A DNA stretch of 64,000 nt from Neofusicoccum parvum (GCA_020912385.1 CP087209.1:1240001-1304000); one strand, 5' to 3'; shown: positions 1-12,362, counted from the first letter of the stretch. Notes: generated from the sequence alone by a model not told the origin. Numbers and translations are program-made.

Positions 1-1247
1 ATTCAAGGGACGATCGGTTGTCGAACGCTGCGCAACATCTGAGGCACTGGTTTTCTGGCTCGGTATGACATCTGAACAGATGTTCCTTCAAACGCGCCAT
101 GGTCGGGAAAGGATGAAGGCAGGATGGAGCGAGCGGTTGTGACTGCGGATATTTTTGCCGGTATGGGCATGCAAGCCCGCTGTTTCGAGCACCATCAGGG
201 GCGGACACTGATCTAGAGATGGCAGCCGCGCCGGTTTTCGACTGCTGTAGACTTGATTAGCTTAAGTCTTGGACGAGGAAAGTCGTGTCCATACCGGTCC
301 GCTGTACGAGTGTGCTCTACCAATGGGGCTTCCGTAGTGATCGTCGACATCCATTTTCAGCTGGTCAACCACGCGGGGCGTGTTCGTGAGTCGTCCGAAA
401 AGATTAGGAATCGTTGCCGTACTTGAAGAAGACTTGACAGGTAATAGCTTCGTCTCGTTTTTTCAACCGGCTTTTGAGAGTGCTGTGGGGGTCTATTTTA
501 ATAAAAATGAGGTAAGTTGACGTGTGTTCAGCAGTGCGGCTCTGTCTGTCGAATGATTGACAATCGATTGCAAGCCAACTTCTCGGCAACAGCGGGTCAA
601 GAAATGATGGGCATCCCGCTGAACCTCATAGGTGCATGCTGAGCCACTGCCGTGTCATGGACTGGGGGCGGTGCATGACACGTGGATGACTGCGCGAGCA
701 GAGTGGCTGGTGACGGCGACAAGCCACGATTACGACGCCTTCACCTCAGTCGCAATCGCGATATAACGGCAGAAGGCCGCACCAATTTCAGGCGTCCTGC
801 ACATGTATTGTGCAAGGCCCAGTCGCCTATTTGCTGTTGATCTGAGCGTGAGCTATGTAGTATGGGATTCCATTTGCTGTCTCTCTGCCTGTTGCGCTTA
901 CATGCCGTAAGCGGAATCCGTTGGAAGGTGAACTATCTTACATATTAATCCCGTTTCTCCTTCCCCTCACCGCAGATTCGAGCCATCATCACCTAAGTTC
1001 TCACCGGAGTAAACGGTCAGTCCATGGAAGACGCTTCCTTAACGCCTAAAGCAAAAGCCTCATTTTCCATCTTCCAAACATCAGTCAAACTCAACCACAT
1101 CAATCTTGCGTCCATTGCCAGAGATCCTTCAGAACGCATCGTCCGAGCACCATCGCTCCGACCTCTGCTGCTTGTATGGGTATATCTCACAGCTCGTGAC
1201 AAAGAGTTCCGCCTATTGATAGCTGAGCTTCCGCTGCATCGCGACCT
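1..1247. other. Left-edge intergenic region
   Basis: No reading frame here resembles a protein family. It holds the 3' flank of the C2H2 regulator and whatever lies between it and a gene beyond the left edge. No RNA gene or repeat was recognised. Confidence 0.5.
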
Positions 1248-2497
1248 TCAGTGCGAAGGCCAGGACTCCAAGGTGGACTGGTAAGAGATCGCTCCCAATT
1301 CCTCTCCATATGATAACCCTCCGGTTTCAACAGGGTTCATTATGCGTTCATCAGAATCATGGCCTGTCGCAGACAAATTACGTCCAGCAAATTCGAATTC
1401 TGAGAAGAGGTCCGGGTCGAGGCTCCGAATATCCCAGCTTGACTCAGAGTGTCCTTGGCCCAAGTCTGCGAGATTATGCCCATGGAAATCGTGCGAAGCT
1501 GCCGTGGGTAAAATTTTTGCACTGCGGCTAGTAAGAACAGAAGAATCCGTCGAGATTTCTGAGAATGCTTGCAGTGGCGGATTCCGCTGGAATTGGTGGA
1601 GCATGTTCTCATGGCAGGCGCACATAACCCTGACTAATATCTCCACGGTGGGTTCCGCTAAGGGAGCCAGGCCAGACGTAGAGGTTTCCATGGAGTTGAG
1701 TTCATGTGCTAACATTCTCGGCAGCATTTCTCGAGCATACTCGCGGTATTCCGACAATGCCGCTTCGTCTTGATCTACCACGATTTTATCAGAAATTCGA
1801 ATTCTAGTGAATATCCCATCGAGCAAAGATATTTTAGGGGTACTCACAAGCAGATGGTATTCTTGTATCGTCAGGGAAGAGGACGCCGTAGATCTCGGCC
1901 CACTTTTCTGTATCCGATTTTCCGTTACTGCAGCGCTTCTTCAACTGCTCCTTCTTTTCCATTCCGAACATTCTCGTCTCGCTCCTTTTCTTCGGGGTAC
2001 ATACGTCCATAGCTTGCAAATGCAATTCCAGAAAGCACTCGCTCTCAAAGGTTTCGCTGCAACGTAGACACTGGTATCCTGGCTCCATGTGCGTCCTATA
2101 CAGATGTTCCCTGGAAGCAATAAAAACAACGTCAGTTGGCGCCCACAATAATACTTCAAGTACTCACTTCAAGCGTGGAATGCTCGAAAATGCATGGGTA
2201 CATGAAGACGCAAGTGGTTGCCATCGCGGATGCCTTTGTCTATACGGACATGCCAACTGGTGGGCGTGGCGACCTGGTTGGTGCACTGGATCCTTCGATG
2301 CACTTTCACGCTTTCGCTTTCTGAGGTGCTACTCTGATGTGAGCCGGGAACTTTTGAAGGAAAAAAGAAAGCAAAAGTGCAAGAATTACCGTTGAGGAGT
2401 GCGATTTGTCGGAGCTATGTCGCGCCCGCAGGATGAGATGGTTACCTGCCAACCGATTATTCTCCATGGCTCGCGATAGTGTGTAGACAGCGCGCAT
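1248..2497 (-). CDS. Fungal C2H2-type zinc finger protein
   Basis: Predicted 352-residue protein from four exons: 2497-2390, 2328-2168, 2110-1848 and 1774-1248. The middle part matches a widespread mould family with a C2H2-like module. A basic KRKRE stretch is followed by Cys63, Cys79, His92 and His97 in the context RLKEHLYRTH, then a second pair (YQCLRC, Cys104/Cys107) and a block ending in LFPDD and IPS. The family is annotated only as C2H2-type domain proteins, presumably nuclear regulators; no target is known. The C-terminal third (about residues 178-352) is unrecognised and acidic/Ser-rich. The acceptor at 1775 was chosen because the nearer one at 1804 creates an immediate stop. The first exon is the least certain part, and a second ATG lies ten codons inside it. 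Confidence 0.72.
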
Positions 2498-3959
2498 ACG
2501 TTATTTATATAGCCTCTACTTCAGCAAAGCGAATTTTGTTCCGAGAAAGATAGCCTTGTGTACGGCGTTGGCCAAGTCCCCGTTTATACATGGATCTGGC
2601 GCGGTTGCCTGCTGGTTCGCATTTCTGCTTCCTGCGCGCTGCGGCTGTTAGGCGCCCGAAAACGTTCAGCCGCATTTTCCGTCTCCAGACGATCTACGGA
2701 GGAACGGTCCAAGGTGGGCGTACATAAGCCACGTATCATGCATGGTTGTTTCACGGCGGCTACATCGAATCAACGGCCTGAATTCAAGGGCTCCGCATCG
2801 CAACTGCGCATTATCATGTAGGCGCCTTCGAATATGACGACTGACCGGTCATGGTCTGGAGCGGTTTTCTCGAAAGCTGGCTCGCGTGAGACCTGGTGGG
2901 CGATGATAGCGCGGAGACAGAACTTCATTGAGACGTCCTGCAGCTGACCTGTAACTGCAGCTGGCATATGATCGCTAGGCTGGTGTGGCTAATGGTGGGG
3001 GCGGCGTCTGTGGTGGGATAAATGGCAAGGTTGCGCAAGGTTGCGGAGAGCTGCCCGCCTTCGGCTCTCTCGTTCCCCCGCTCATCCCGGCGAGCTGCTG
3101 CCGTCCCTCCACATGCATCGTTCCTCTCCAGCCTAGGGCAGAATTCTTCTTCACTTCGAGGTACCTTACACATTCCCTACATGCGAGCGGGCATCACGTG
3201 CGCTATCAGCCGATCTCATCTACATTGACAAATCTTCCAAGTTGTATAGACCTGGTGTTTTCAGACCTGAACACTGTGAACGGAGTGGCGTTTGTAAAAG
3301 CATGAATAGAAACCCGAGGGTTTCATTTCCCAGAGAAAGTGCTTGCCCACAGATCTCTCTTGGGTGCGTATATGCTGATGACTCGAGGAAAAAGCGAGAC
3401 AAAAAGGAGAGTGAGAGTGAGTAATGCAAATCCACTTATGCTTCGAGATCAGCGTGAACCCAGAGAAAAGACATCCAGAAATCAGTAGAAAACGCCTGGC
3501 GCCCACACAACGAACGGCCGAATACAACCGAGTACTGATGTTGCGTCGTCTGTGTGTATGTTTGTGCTTAGTGCCGAATGAATCAACCAACCAACCACCC
3601 GCCACCACCACCCGCCTCTAATTGTAGATGAAGTGTAAAGAAAACAAAAACCCCAGGAGCGAGTGTTCCCCTACGTCTCCTTTATGTGCTATTCCGTTTC
3701 CCCCTGCCTGCCTCCTTCCCTCCCTATACCGATATGTTTGATGAAGTTCAGCGCGATCAAAAAACCCCGAGTTCCACAAAGCCCAAAACGAGATTCAGAC
3801 CAACAAAAAGATCCCTAGTATCCATCCGAAAATGACACCAGGGGCGGTAATTCCCTCCCCTCGTATGTCCCACTTTTCCGATCCGGTGGATCCCGGAAAA
3901 GGAACCAACCGCCCCTATTCTTCGATGCTCTTTCCCTTCCAGACCACCACATCGTACAA
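2498..3959. other. Intergenic region between two minus-strand genes
   Basis: This stretch is the 5' flank of the C2H2 gene and the 3' flank of KES1. Only short, unconvincing reading frames occur. The part near 3550-3800 is C/T- and A-rich, as expected of a fungal 3' flank. Confidence 0.5.
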
Positions 3960-5948
3960 CTATGCCCCCAGCTCCTTATTCTCTGACAGCTTGTAATCGC
4001 CCTTGTGAAGGCCGTCCAATGCCAGTCTGCCGTCTTCCGTCAGATCCGGCTTACCATTAGCATCCGTAGCATTTGAGAAGAACCGCGGCTGCCACTCAGA
4101 CTCTTTGGCCTTGCGTTCGGCCGCCTTCTGTCGCTGACCCTCCTCAAGTTCCTGCTTGAGCGTTGTAGCAAGCGAGTACTGCTTGGTCGTGATGGCTTCT
4201 GTCACACCACCCCAGAACTTGCGCGACTCATTGGGAAGCTGCATCTCCTCGGGCGGGATGATCTTAGGGACCGGGTTGAGCGGGTTGACGTCTATGAGGA
4301 GGATCTTCTCCTGTGAGAAAAGCATACATTGTCAGAACCTGAGAATTTTCCTCAAAATATTAGGTTTCGGCATTGGAGAACTTACAGCTGCCTTGCTAAC
4401 GGGCTGGCTACCGATCGAGTAGTATATCTTGTCGTGCCAGCAGCCCTCAATGCGCGCCAGAACGTCCTTGTCTGCTACGTCCCTTATCTTGGTCTTGTTG
4501 TCGTTCTCCGGATCGTACGTGAAGATAACACCCTCAACCTTGTTTTGGGTCTTGCCCAGCCAGCCTTCTTCCAGGTAGTGTAGAATGACCTTTATCTTTG
4601 TCTTCGGGCAGGTGATGTAGCAAATGTCTGCAACCGTGACGCTGAGAGATCCTGTGAAAGCTTCGATTAGCGCATGCAGTTTCCCCCAAATTCAAGGTCC
4701 GTACCCCTCAGCAGGCCGCCCAAATGGGCAGCAGGGTGCGTGAGCTGATATTGCTCTTCGTCCCGGTTGTGAAGTGTGATAAAGATCCCCAGGTTGTGTG
4801 CGCCGGGTGTTACTCTTATGCTCGTTCCGGTGAACTTTGCGCTCAACTGGTCGTAACCCTTCGCGGTGATTCCCTTCTCCGGGCAATCAACCCAGAACGC
4901 GGAGACCGGCGGGTGGTGGGAGGTCTGCTCGGTCAGGTACGAGACCTTGACAGTCTTGCCTGTAGATGCGGTGCTTGCGGCGCTGCTCTGCGGACCCTTG
5001 TCCGCCTTGATCGGGGGTGCCGTGTCTTCGATTTCCCAGTTACACTGCGCATCAAGTATCAGGCCCTCCGCGTCCAAATGCCACCGCGAGGAAACCACTC
5101 ACCCTGAAGAACTCGCCCAATGCCGAGTTATAAGGCTTGCACGGCTTGCCCTTGACATATTTCTTTCGCCACTGTCAGCGCCCCGATCCGCTATTTCCAT
5201 CAATGTAGCCGCATACCAAGTCTTTTGTGAACCAGAACCTCAACGTCCCAAGCATGCGCCCCACAGGATCTTCCGAGTCGCCGATTCTGTCGCAAAGATC
5301 AGCATTCACCCGCGCATACAGTACACGGAACCATGGCGCACGCAATAAATGTCTCCGGCCGGTCCAAGTAGTTCCAGTACTCTGCAAGACGTCAGCTCCT
5401 CCATCCAAGTCCAGCTGCCCCATCTCTCTCAGTATCACGGTCGCGCGCGCGGGTGCGCCCGCTCCCAACAAAACATTCCGGTGTAGAGAGGTTGCCCCAC
5501 ATACCTAGGTTCGGGGTCGGTTCCAGCAGCTGCGCAGGCAGCGAGAAGCGGACGGCGGCGATGTCTGAGACGCCCACAAATCTGCAATTCGCGGAAAATG
5601 ACCGACGGTGTCAGCTGTCCGATCCTGTGATCAAAAACTGTGCGCTTCTCTCCCAAACTCGCGACACCCCCGCCGAAACGAAGGGGGAAAGGCGCCCCGT
5701 GACTCCTCCTATCGTATTCCCCCCTTCTCCTCGTTGTCTTGCGTGTGGGATGGCCTTCTCGCGAAAAAAGAAGCTGTGCAGATGGGGTCGTCGCGAACGC
5801 ACCTCCTTAATATGCCGAGGAAGGTCTTCAGCTTGGAGCTGTCGTCGGGAGCCTTCTCGGCGACGGCGGCAGAGGCGGGCGTCGCGGTGCGCGAGGGCTC
5901 GGTCGAGCTGGCGGGTGTGGTGTCGACGCCTGACGATGTGGAGGCCAT
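3960..5948 (-). CDS. KES1: Oxysterol-binding protein, KES1/OSH4 type
   Basis: Predicted 449-residue lipid-exchange protein. Known members swap sterol for PI4P between ER, Golgi and plasma membrane and lack PH or ankyrin domains; this one is also just the OSBP-related (ORD) core. Eight exons: 5948-5803, 5581-5505, 5381-5342, 5286-5217, 5162-5103, 5044-4705, 4651-4386, 4310-3960. Early residues give SKLKTFLGILRRF and LPAQLLEPTPNLEYW, the sterol-pocket lid and first strands. The family signature EQTSHHPPVSAF lies in exon 6, with the two PI4P-binding histidines. The C-terminus (KFWGGVTEAI, then EWQPRFF) is typical of Kes1. Seven introns, including a 40-nt exon, make it the most split gene here. 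Length matches yeast Kes1 (434). Confidence 0.93.
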
Positions 5949-6858
5949 GATGGATGTGCGGTGATGGGACTTGGGTGGCGGTTCGGAGGAGGGAGTGGTG
6001 AGCTAGAAGGAGGGAAAAGGGAAAAAGTCGGGCGGCGCTGGCGGCGCTGCGAAGGGGCTCTAGAGTGACGCGTCTAAATGCGGCAGAAGCGAGATTGAGG
6101 AGAAGGAGAAGGAGGTGCTGGAGAGTGCGCGGGGCGGAGGAGTTGGGGCGTCGGGCGCAGGTCTCGGTGGAAAGCGTTGGTGCACCTGCGGCTCAGCGGC
6201 TCTGGGCTGCTTGGTCGAGAAGACGCAAGGTCAGTGGCTTTGCTGGGGTTCGCTGAGGGGCGCGACGGAAATCGACGTCACGGATCTTATCGGTGGCTCG
6301 GGAGCAGGGATGCGCCCACACAGGAATCTGTCCTCCCCGTTTGCAGCGCAGCAACGGGCTCTGTCGCAGGCGTGCGCGAAGCAGTCCTCGCGAGACGCGC
6401 CTGCACAGCGCGCTTTATCTCTGGAGGCCGCCCGCCGTCGCACCATGCGCATCGCCCAAGTCACCCCGATATCGACGCTCCCCGTCCAATCAAGCCCGCA
6501 CATTGGCCTTCCGCTCGTCGGCCGCATTCCATCCCACCCCTGCGCCCGCTCCCCGCTGTCCTGTCCGCCGCCTGTCAGGGCTGCTCACCGGATCGGAAAC
6601 TGGCCCAGCGGCCCCGAAAAGCTTGAGGCCGGACTCTCGTTTTCTCGAAGATGCTATTTATTTCGCCCCATTGCGATGCTCGTTCGTTTAATGCCAGAAC
6701 GCCGCCGGATGCCCAAAGCCCTGCTCGCCTCCGCCGATCTATTTCAGTAAACACCAATGACTTTTGATCGCCCAGCACTGGCCCGCCAAGTCCAAGAAAG
6801 CAAGCACGTAAGCTCCCCATGCCGTCCTAGCCGACGCCTTGCCGACTACGCGAGTTCA
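5949..6858. other. KES1 upstream region and palB downstream region
   Basis: GC-rich intergenic sequence. Long open frames on both strands here (for example 6115-6750 plus) overlap one another, have biased Pro/Arg/Ala composition and match no family, so I treat them as chance. Confidence 0.5.
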
Positions 6859-9654
6859 TCACGCATCCCAACCCCGCCAAACGCCCACCGAGACTCCGTT
6901 CATGCTGTCGCAAAACAGCTCGACTTGGAAGGATTCCGAGCAGCCAGTGGTCGGTCCGCTTAGCCTCTCCAGGACAAGCCACATGTCGCCCTGACGCAGC
7001 ATGTCTGGCCTGAGATCAACCTCCCCTGTGCGAACACCAGCCTCGTCGTCGCTGTAGTCGCCGTTCGAGCTGGCGGTCAAAATCCGGCGATCCGGCCCGC
7101 GTCCGATCTCCAGCGTAACCCGGAGGGGGCTGCGCGTCCGTGCTTGGAAACCGGGAGCGTCGTAGGTCCCAAAGGCGCGTATGAACTTTGCGACAATCGT
7201 CGCGCGAACAAGCTTACGGGGGACGACTGGCGCTGCAATCCGGTTGCTCGCAGGGTTGAAGCACGCCTTTGCGAGCGGTACCAACAGCATGCCGGCTCCC
7301 TCTTGAGGGATGGGCACCAGCTGACAACGAATGTCGCTGTCCACGCGGAGCTCGAAGCTCGCTTCCTGTCCGCCCTCGAACGTCGAGCAAGCAATGGTGT
7401 ACGTGCCTGGGTCTACGTTACTGACTTCCGCAAAGGCGCAGTGCTTCTTGTAGAGTCCGGAGCTCACGACTATGTCACGGCCTTTGACTGAATGCATTCT
7501 CTTTCCCTTGCCATGGAGCAGCACGACGTTGCATTTGATGGATTCGTCAGGTACCTGAAGAAGTATCGCCAGGGACGTGGCCTGCGGCACCGTGAGCTTG
7601 AATTGCGGGTTTATGCTGAACGACGGGCTTTGCAAGTTTCCACCTCCAGTGTCCTTGTTCCAGGAGGATCTCAACTTTGCGCTGTGGTCAAACTTTTTCG
7701 TGGCGTAATCCAATCGCACACTCTTGGGGGAGAACGCGGATAGAGTGAAGGTGTATGTTGAGGATGGAAGCTCCATCTGCTCAACGACAACAGTATACGT
7801 CGCCTTGGTAGGGTTCTTCCACTTGAGAAGCATTTGCGGACTACTGACGAACGCATCACTCTCCAATGGCTCTAGGCTTGTGTAGACACGGTTTCCATCC
7901 TCAGCGAAGACGTAAAGGCTTATGTAGCCTCGAGCCAAATCGCCAAGAACGGATGCCTCGGACCTTATCTGGCTCGTTTCTTTTTCCGGCCGAGAATAGT
8001 AACCACTGTCCGCCGTTGAGATGAGATCCGGGGCTGTTGTCGCACTCCTAGAAGGTGGTCCATCTGTGTTGGTCCCGTGGCTGTCATGGTCCTTGAAGTG
8101 TCGAGATAGAAGCAGCCAGACTGGCTCGTCACCTTCGACCTTTAGGGAAAACTGTGGATTGTCAACAAAGCATCCCGGCACATGGCGAGATGAGGCCAAA
8201 TCCCATGAAAAGTGAATGTCCTGTCTGTACCGGAAGAGAGCAGGATTCCAGTTGACGTAGATGTTCTCGAAGTTTTGGAAAACGTGCTCAAGGTTGATCC
8301 AGAAAGTTCCCGGTGGCGTCTTCTGCTTTTCCGAGATCGTCGAAGGCTCTAGTGGATCGATCTCAGTGGCAGGGGACTCTCGACGGGCACTGCGCCATCC
8401 AGTCCCCTCTGCCCAAGGATTCTTCAAGAGAAGCTTCTTTTCATCGTTCTCCACTATCATGTCAAGGACAGCATAGTCGTGTTGGCTTTCAAGTCCTAAT
8501 TCTTTCTCAGCCCGGCGGCTCATGCTTCCGGTGCCAACAGTCATCAGGATGTCTCCAAAACCGAAAGCATTGAAGAGCCTCGACCATAGCTCTTCGGGCA
8601 TGATATCCGCTTCCGGCAGGTAGATCTGCTCAGGGATCCAGCCACAGAGTGTCCAGAGATCGGTGCAAGAGCTACTTCCGGGGAAGTCATATCCTCCACG
8701 GACCTTGAGATAGGCCTTCTCAAGAAGTGCAGGCCATAGCAAAGAGGGGTTCTGGCGATCGAGAACGTGGAGCATGCGTGAAGTCTTCGAGACAGGCAGA
8801 CGGTCGTCTATAACGACCTTGCGCCAGCAGCCATTAAAATTGAGGCGAAAGACGTACTTGCCATTCTCGGAGATCATAGGAGCCTCTGCGCTACGGTTGT
8901 AGGGCCAAAGGTAGTTGACCAGAAGCTTCTCGTTGCCGCGTTCAACACGCGCTGTGCCAGCTATCAGACTGGCGACAACTGAGCAGTCGGTTGCAGCATC
9001 CTGAACCAGATCACTACCATTCTCGGCAGCCATCGTCGGGCCGGTCTGGGCAGTGTCGCAGGCATCCCACGACGGTGGTGGCAAAGCATCCTTGGCGCGC
9101 CTCCACGAGTCGAAAGACTCAAGCTGATCTGAAGATAGACGAAGTTGTACGTCGTCCACGAAGGGCAGCTCACCGGGTTTGAGCATGAACTCAGCTGGAG
9201 CAGGCTCGTCTCTCCAAGGGGGGAAAGTCGAGCCATTGATCTTCGATGCCTTAAGCAATAAGATCAGCTCGGAAGTAGTGAGTGCACGGTCGGAAACCGG
9301 CTCTGGCCTGATCTTGGTCGGCTTCTGTGCGAGAGGCGAGACGGTCCTGGTAGGCTTTGACGATGAGGTTGGAGGCGAATCGAGACTGAGCGACGAGATA
9401 CTTGGAGGAGTTGCAGCTGGCGGCCATTCTGGTGACTTCTTGATGCGTTCAGCTTCCGTGAGGAGCGTCTGGCACTGCGAGCTCAGTTCTGCTTTCTGAC
9501 GTTTGTCGGTGGCGACCTTCAAGGCCTTCATGCACAGCTCTGCGGCCTTGATGGCAAGCTCCAGGGCTTCGTCGCGGGTTGGGGCGCCTGCGATGCGTGA
9601 CTGAAGCGCGTTCAGCTCGCCCGTCATGGCCGATATGCGTGCCTGGCCGGCCAT
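6859..9654 (-). CDS. palB: Calpain-like cysteine protease PalB/RIM13
   Basis: Intronless 931-residue protein. An N-terminal MIT-like helical region (about residues 1-75; ELNALQSRIAGAPTRDEALE) precedes a Pro/Ser linker with SSLSLDSPPTSSS, then a calpain protease core and C-terminal C2-like domains. All three catalytic residues are present: Cys224 in ATDCSVVASL, His392 in QHDYAVLDM and Asn412 in LLKNPWAEG. PalB/Rim13 processes the zinc-finger regulator PacC/Rim101 at alkaline pH and is recruited through ESCRT-III by its MIT domain (family knowledge). It lacks EF-hand calcium domains, as expected. Size and order match Aspergillus PalB. The nearest gene is the divergent adenine nucleotide carrier; other pal genes are not in the window. 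Confidence 0.95.
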   Translation of the reverse strand: MAGQARISAMTGELNALQSRIAGAPTRDEALELAIKAAELCMKALKVATDKRQKAELSSQCQTLLTEAERIKKSPEWPPAATPPSISSLSLDSPPTSSSKPTRTVSPLAQKPTKIRPEPVSDRALTTSELILLLKASKINGSTFPPWRDEPAPAEFMLKPGELPFVDDVQLRLSSDQLESFDSWRRAKDALPPPSWDACDTAQTGPTMAAENGSDLVQDAATDCSVVASLIAGTARVERGNEKLLVNYLWPYNRSAEAPMISENGKYVFRLNFNGCWRKVVIDDRLPVSKTSRMLHVLDRQNPSLLWPALLEKAYLKVRGGYDFPGSSSCTDLWTLCGWIPEQIYLPEADIMPEELWSRLFNAFGFGDILMTVGTGSMSRRAEKELGLESQHDYAVLDMIVENDEKKLLLKNPWAEGTGWRSARRESPATEIDPLEPSTISEKQKTPPGTFWINLEHVFQNFENIYVNWNPALFRYRQDIHFSWDLASSRHVPGCFVDNPQFSLKVEGDEPVWLLLSRHFKDHDSHGTNTDGPPSRSATTAPDLISTADSGYYSRPEKETSQIRSEASVLGDLARGYISLYVFAEDGNRVYTSLEPLESDAFVSSPQMLLKWKNPTKATYTVVVEQMELPSSTYTFTLSAFSPKSVRLDYATKKFDHSAKLRSSWNKDTGGGNLQSPSFSINPQFKLTVPQATSLAILLQVPDESIKCNVVLLHGKGKRMHSVKGRDIVVSSGLYKKHCAFAEVSNVDPGTYTIACSTFEGGQEASFELRVDSDIRCQLVPIPQEGAGMLLVPLAKACFNPASNRIAAPVVPRKLVRATIVAKFIRAFGTYDAPGFQARTRSPLRVTLEIGRGPDRRILTASSNGDYSDDEAGVRTGEVDLRPDMLRQGDMWLVLERLSGPTTGCSESFQVELFCDSMNGVSVGVWRGWDA

Positions 9655-10434
9655 GTTGAGGAAATCAGGAAGAAAGAGGAAACAAGACGGGAGGAAGCGC
9701 AGTGGGCGTAGCTATCATGTTTGGGCGTCGAACCAGTCCAGGCTTGGCTAAGGAAGGCGGTGCATGTGCCCTACGGACCTGCGCGGGTACTGTTGGGTTT
9801 CAGCCTTGGCCTGACCGTCTCACGGAAGGAGCGATGGGCGGGTGCTAAGAAGGGAACGCAAGCAAGAAAGAACGGCCTTCGCGTCCAGATTCAGACACCA
9901 CCCGGCCCCGGCACCCAGCTGACAGAACTTGGACGAAGCGGGGTCAAAGGTGTTCTGGCGGGACGTGGTGTTGATGTCCAAGCTGGGCTGGCTCGAAGCT
10001 TGTGGCGCAGCAGCGACTGACTCGCACGACGGTCGGCGGAGAGTCGGGCCGAAGACCACAGGCATCTAATCTGATGGCACTAGTTCCGGCCAGGCGCGCG
10101 CCCGGACGTGCCCGTTTTCCTGCGCGCTGCCAGAAGCCGAGGTGAAGTCGGTCTTGTTCGGCCGTGAGCTCCATGTGCGGGCAGCCAGCCGTCGATCTAC
10201 GAGGCGTCATGGTCTACACCAGCGTCTCGCGCCTTTCTTGCTGCAAATTGCCCGCTTTCCCACTTCTCTCCTTTTCTCCTGCTATGCCCGTCTAGACTCC
10301 TGCCTTCTCAATCCACACATCCCCTGGTGCTTCCGTTGTCCTCGCGGTTGCGATCCCTCCCAGCTTCATTACGCTTTCGCACGTATCGCCGGTCTCCCTA
10401 GCCAAGTGTTCACGACCGCGCAACGCCTTTTGAA
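9655..10434. other. Shared region between palB and ANT1-like gene
   Basis: This is the 780-bp divergent intergenic region. The motif CTTGGC (GCCAAG on the minus strand, the PacC core) occurs at 9743-9748 and 9805-9810, but this 6-mer is common by chance. No RNA gene seen. Confidence 0.45.
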
Positions 10435-11622
10435 ATGGCAGGACAATCCAAGGTTGCCCCTCTCCCTCCCTGGGGCTACGCGATCGCGGGCTCAGCCGGC
10501 GCTGTCGTCGCGAACGCGCTGGTGTACCCGCTCGACATGTGAGTTTGACCCGACTTCGGAACCCGGCACGCACAGGCAAATATTAGGCCACGAACGCGCA
10601 AGCTCACGATGTCGCAGCGTCAAAACCCGCCTCCAAGTGCAGGTCAAGAAGGCCAAGTCTGCCGAAAGCGCAAGTAATCCTGCCGACGACGAGCACTACA
10701 CTTCGACCTGGGATGCAATCACCAAGATTGTAAAGGAGGACGGCGCAACTGGTCTTTATGCTGGAATGCCAGGATCGCTGCTTGGTGTTGCTTCTACAAA
10801 CTTTGCCTACTTCTACTGGTACACCATCGTGCGGACGTTGTATCTGTCTGGCCAAACGGTTCCCAAACCGCCGAGTACTGCCGTGGAGCTGGGTCTGGGA
10901 GCTATCGCCGGCGCCGTGGCACAACTGTTTACTATTCCGGTCGCCGTGGTCACCACCAGGCAACAAACGCAGCATAAAAGCGAGCGGAAGGGTCTGCTGG
11001 ATACAGGCCGCGACATTATCGCAAGTGAGGATGGGTGGACTGGACTCTGGAGAGGACTGAAGGCCAGCTTGGTCCTAGTTGTGAACCCAGCCATCACCTA
11101 TGGCGCCTACCAGAGATTGAGAGAAGGTCTCTTCCCTGGGAAAGCCACCCTGAAGCCGTGGGAGTCTTTCCGTAAGTGCCACTACCGCGCCCCTATCCCG
11201 CAATCCCTGCTAACGGTCTCCGCACAGTGCTTGGCTCTTTGTCCAAGATGCTTGCAACTATCGCTACCCAACCGCTTATCGTCGCAAAGGTCGGCCTCCA
11301 ATCAAAGCCTCCGCCCGCGCGCCAGGGAAAGCCCTTCAAGTCGTTTATTGAGGTCATGGCTTTCATCATTGAGCACGAAGGCCCGCTCGGTCTGTTTAAG
11401 GGTATCGGACCTCAGATTCTTAAGGGTCTGCTGGTGCAAGGATTCCTGATGATGACCAAAGAGCGCGTGGAGCTGATGTTCATTGTTCTGTTCCGCTACG
11501 TCAGAAAGGTCCGCGAGGAGCAGCTGAAGAAAGCGGCTGCGCTGCTTGCTGAGAAGGCGTCCAAGGCTGCGCCTGAACTGACGGCACAGGTGAAGAAGGT
11601 TGTACCAGTCACGGTCAAATGA
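10435..11622 (+). CDS. ANT1: Peroxisomal adenine nucleotide transporter (mitochondrial carrier family)
   Basis: Predicted 350-residue carrier from exons 10435-10538, 10618-11171 and 11228-11622. Three solute-carrier repeats are visible. The first has YPLDIVKTRLQVQV, spanning intron 1; the second has FTIPVAVVTTRQQT; the third has TQPLIVAKVGLQSKPP. The sequences NFAYFYWYTIVRTLY and NPAITYGAYQRL match fungal Ant1/PMP47, which exchanges ATP for AMP across the peroxisome membrane for fatty-acid activation and beta-oxidation. It ends in a Lys/Ala-rich basic tail with no obvious PTS1, as expected of a membrane protein. Another carrier of unknown substrate is the main alternative. The peroxin PEX12 is also in this window but far away. 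Confidence 0.9.
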
Positions 11623-12362
11623 GAAGATGACGACGCGTTGATATTTGTACATGATTTTTTTTTCCCTTTCTAGCGACTGTCTTTTGCCAAATATTCCATT
11701 TTAGGGGGGGCTTTCACTGCTTGAATTAGAGCAAGATCCGGATAAAGATTCTTATTTATCCCGAGGCAATTGGGTTCATCGGCGCATACAGGTCCAGCAC
11801 ATAGCGGCGGTTTCGCGACCGCGGTTCGATATTGGAATATAAAGAGTCAAATTGAATAAATAAATATGCGTTTGGAGCATGCAAGTGGGTGGACAATGAA
11901 GCAACGCGATGCCCCGCTGCCGATGACGTCCTGGGGCGCGCAATATCCGAGCGGCAACCGAACGGGCAGTCAGGCCAGCGGAATGGCGTTCCGGCAGGGA
12001 GGGATGGAGCTTTGACAGCTCATGCCATCACCGCGCCGGCCGAAGCACCTGCCCCCATCCCCAGACAGCCCGAGAGCGCAACCACCAACCTGCCATCCCC
12101 ACACCACGACTCGCCGAGAGCTGCGCGTCCCGACGAACACCCTCAACCAACCAGCCCGGCGTAATTAGCAAGACGCTCATCTCCAGCTGCCTGCCTCTCC
12201 GCGCACGCCCAATCCGCACTCGCAAACACGCCCACCCATCACGCGCCACATCCCATCAACGCCGTCATCCGTCACCACCGAGCTCCGCTCTCGCGAAACC
12301 CGCATCTGAGCTCCAACCCACCAATCGACCGACCAACCTACTTCCCACCCCTCATCGCAACA
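11623..12362. other. Intergenic region, ANT1 to small mitochondrial gene
   Basis: An AATAAATAAATA run at 11855-11866, about 230 nt past the ANT1 stop, is a candidate poly(A) signal. A CRE-like TGACGTC is at 11924-11930. The rest is C-rich sequence leading to the next start codon. Confidence 0.45.
11855..11866 (+). terminator. Candidate poly(A) signal of the ANT1-like gene
   Basis: Tandem AATAAA hexamers in an otherwise mixed 3' flank. Fungal poly(A) signals are loose, so this is only suggestive. Confidence 0.35.

Noticed and set aside
9743..9810. Two PacC-like cores upstream of palB
   Set aside because: The 6-mer is expected about once per kilobase on two strands; two copies are not evidence of feedback control.
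10142..11449. 435-codon plus-strand open frame over ANT1
   Set aside because: It reads upstream sequence and then through introns 1 and 2; only its middle part is carrier-like, and splicing gives the full carrier.
11924..11930. TGACGTC sites here and at 23472-23478 as a CRE regulon
   Set aside because: Several copies of this 7-mer are expected by chance in 64 kb and the genes involved share no theme.
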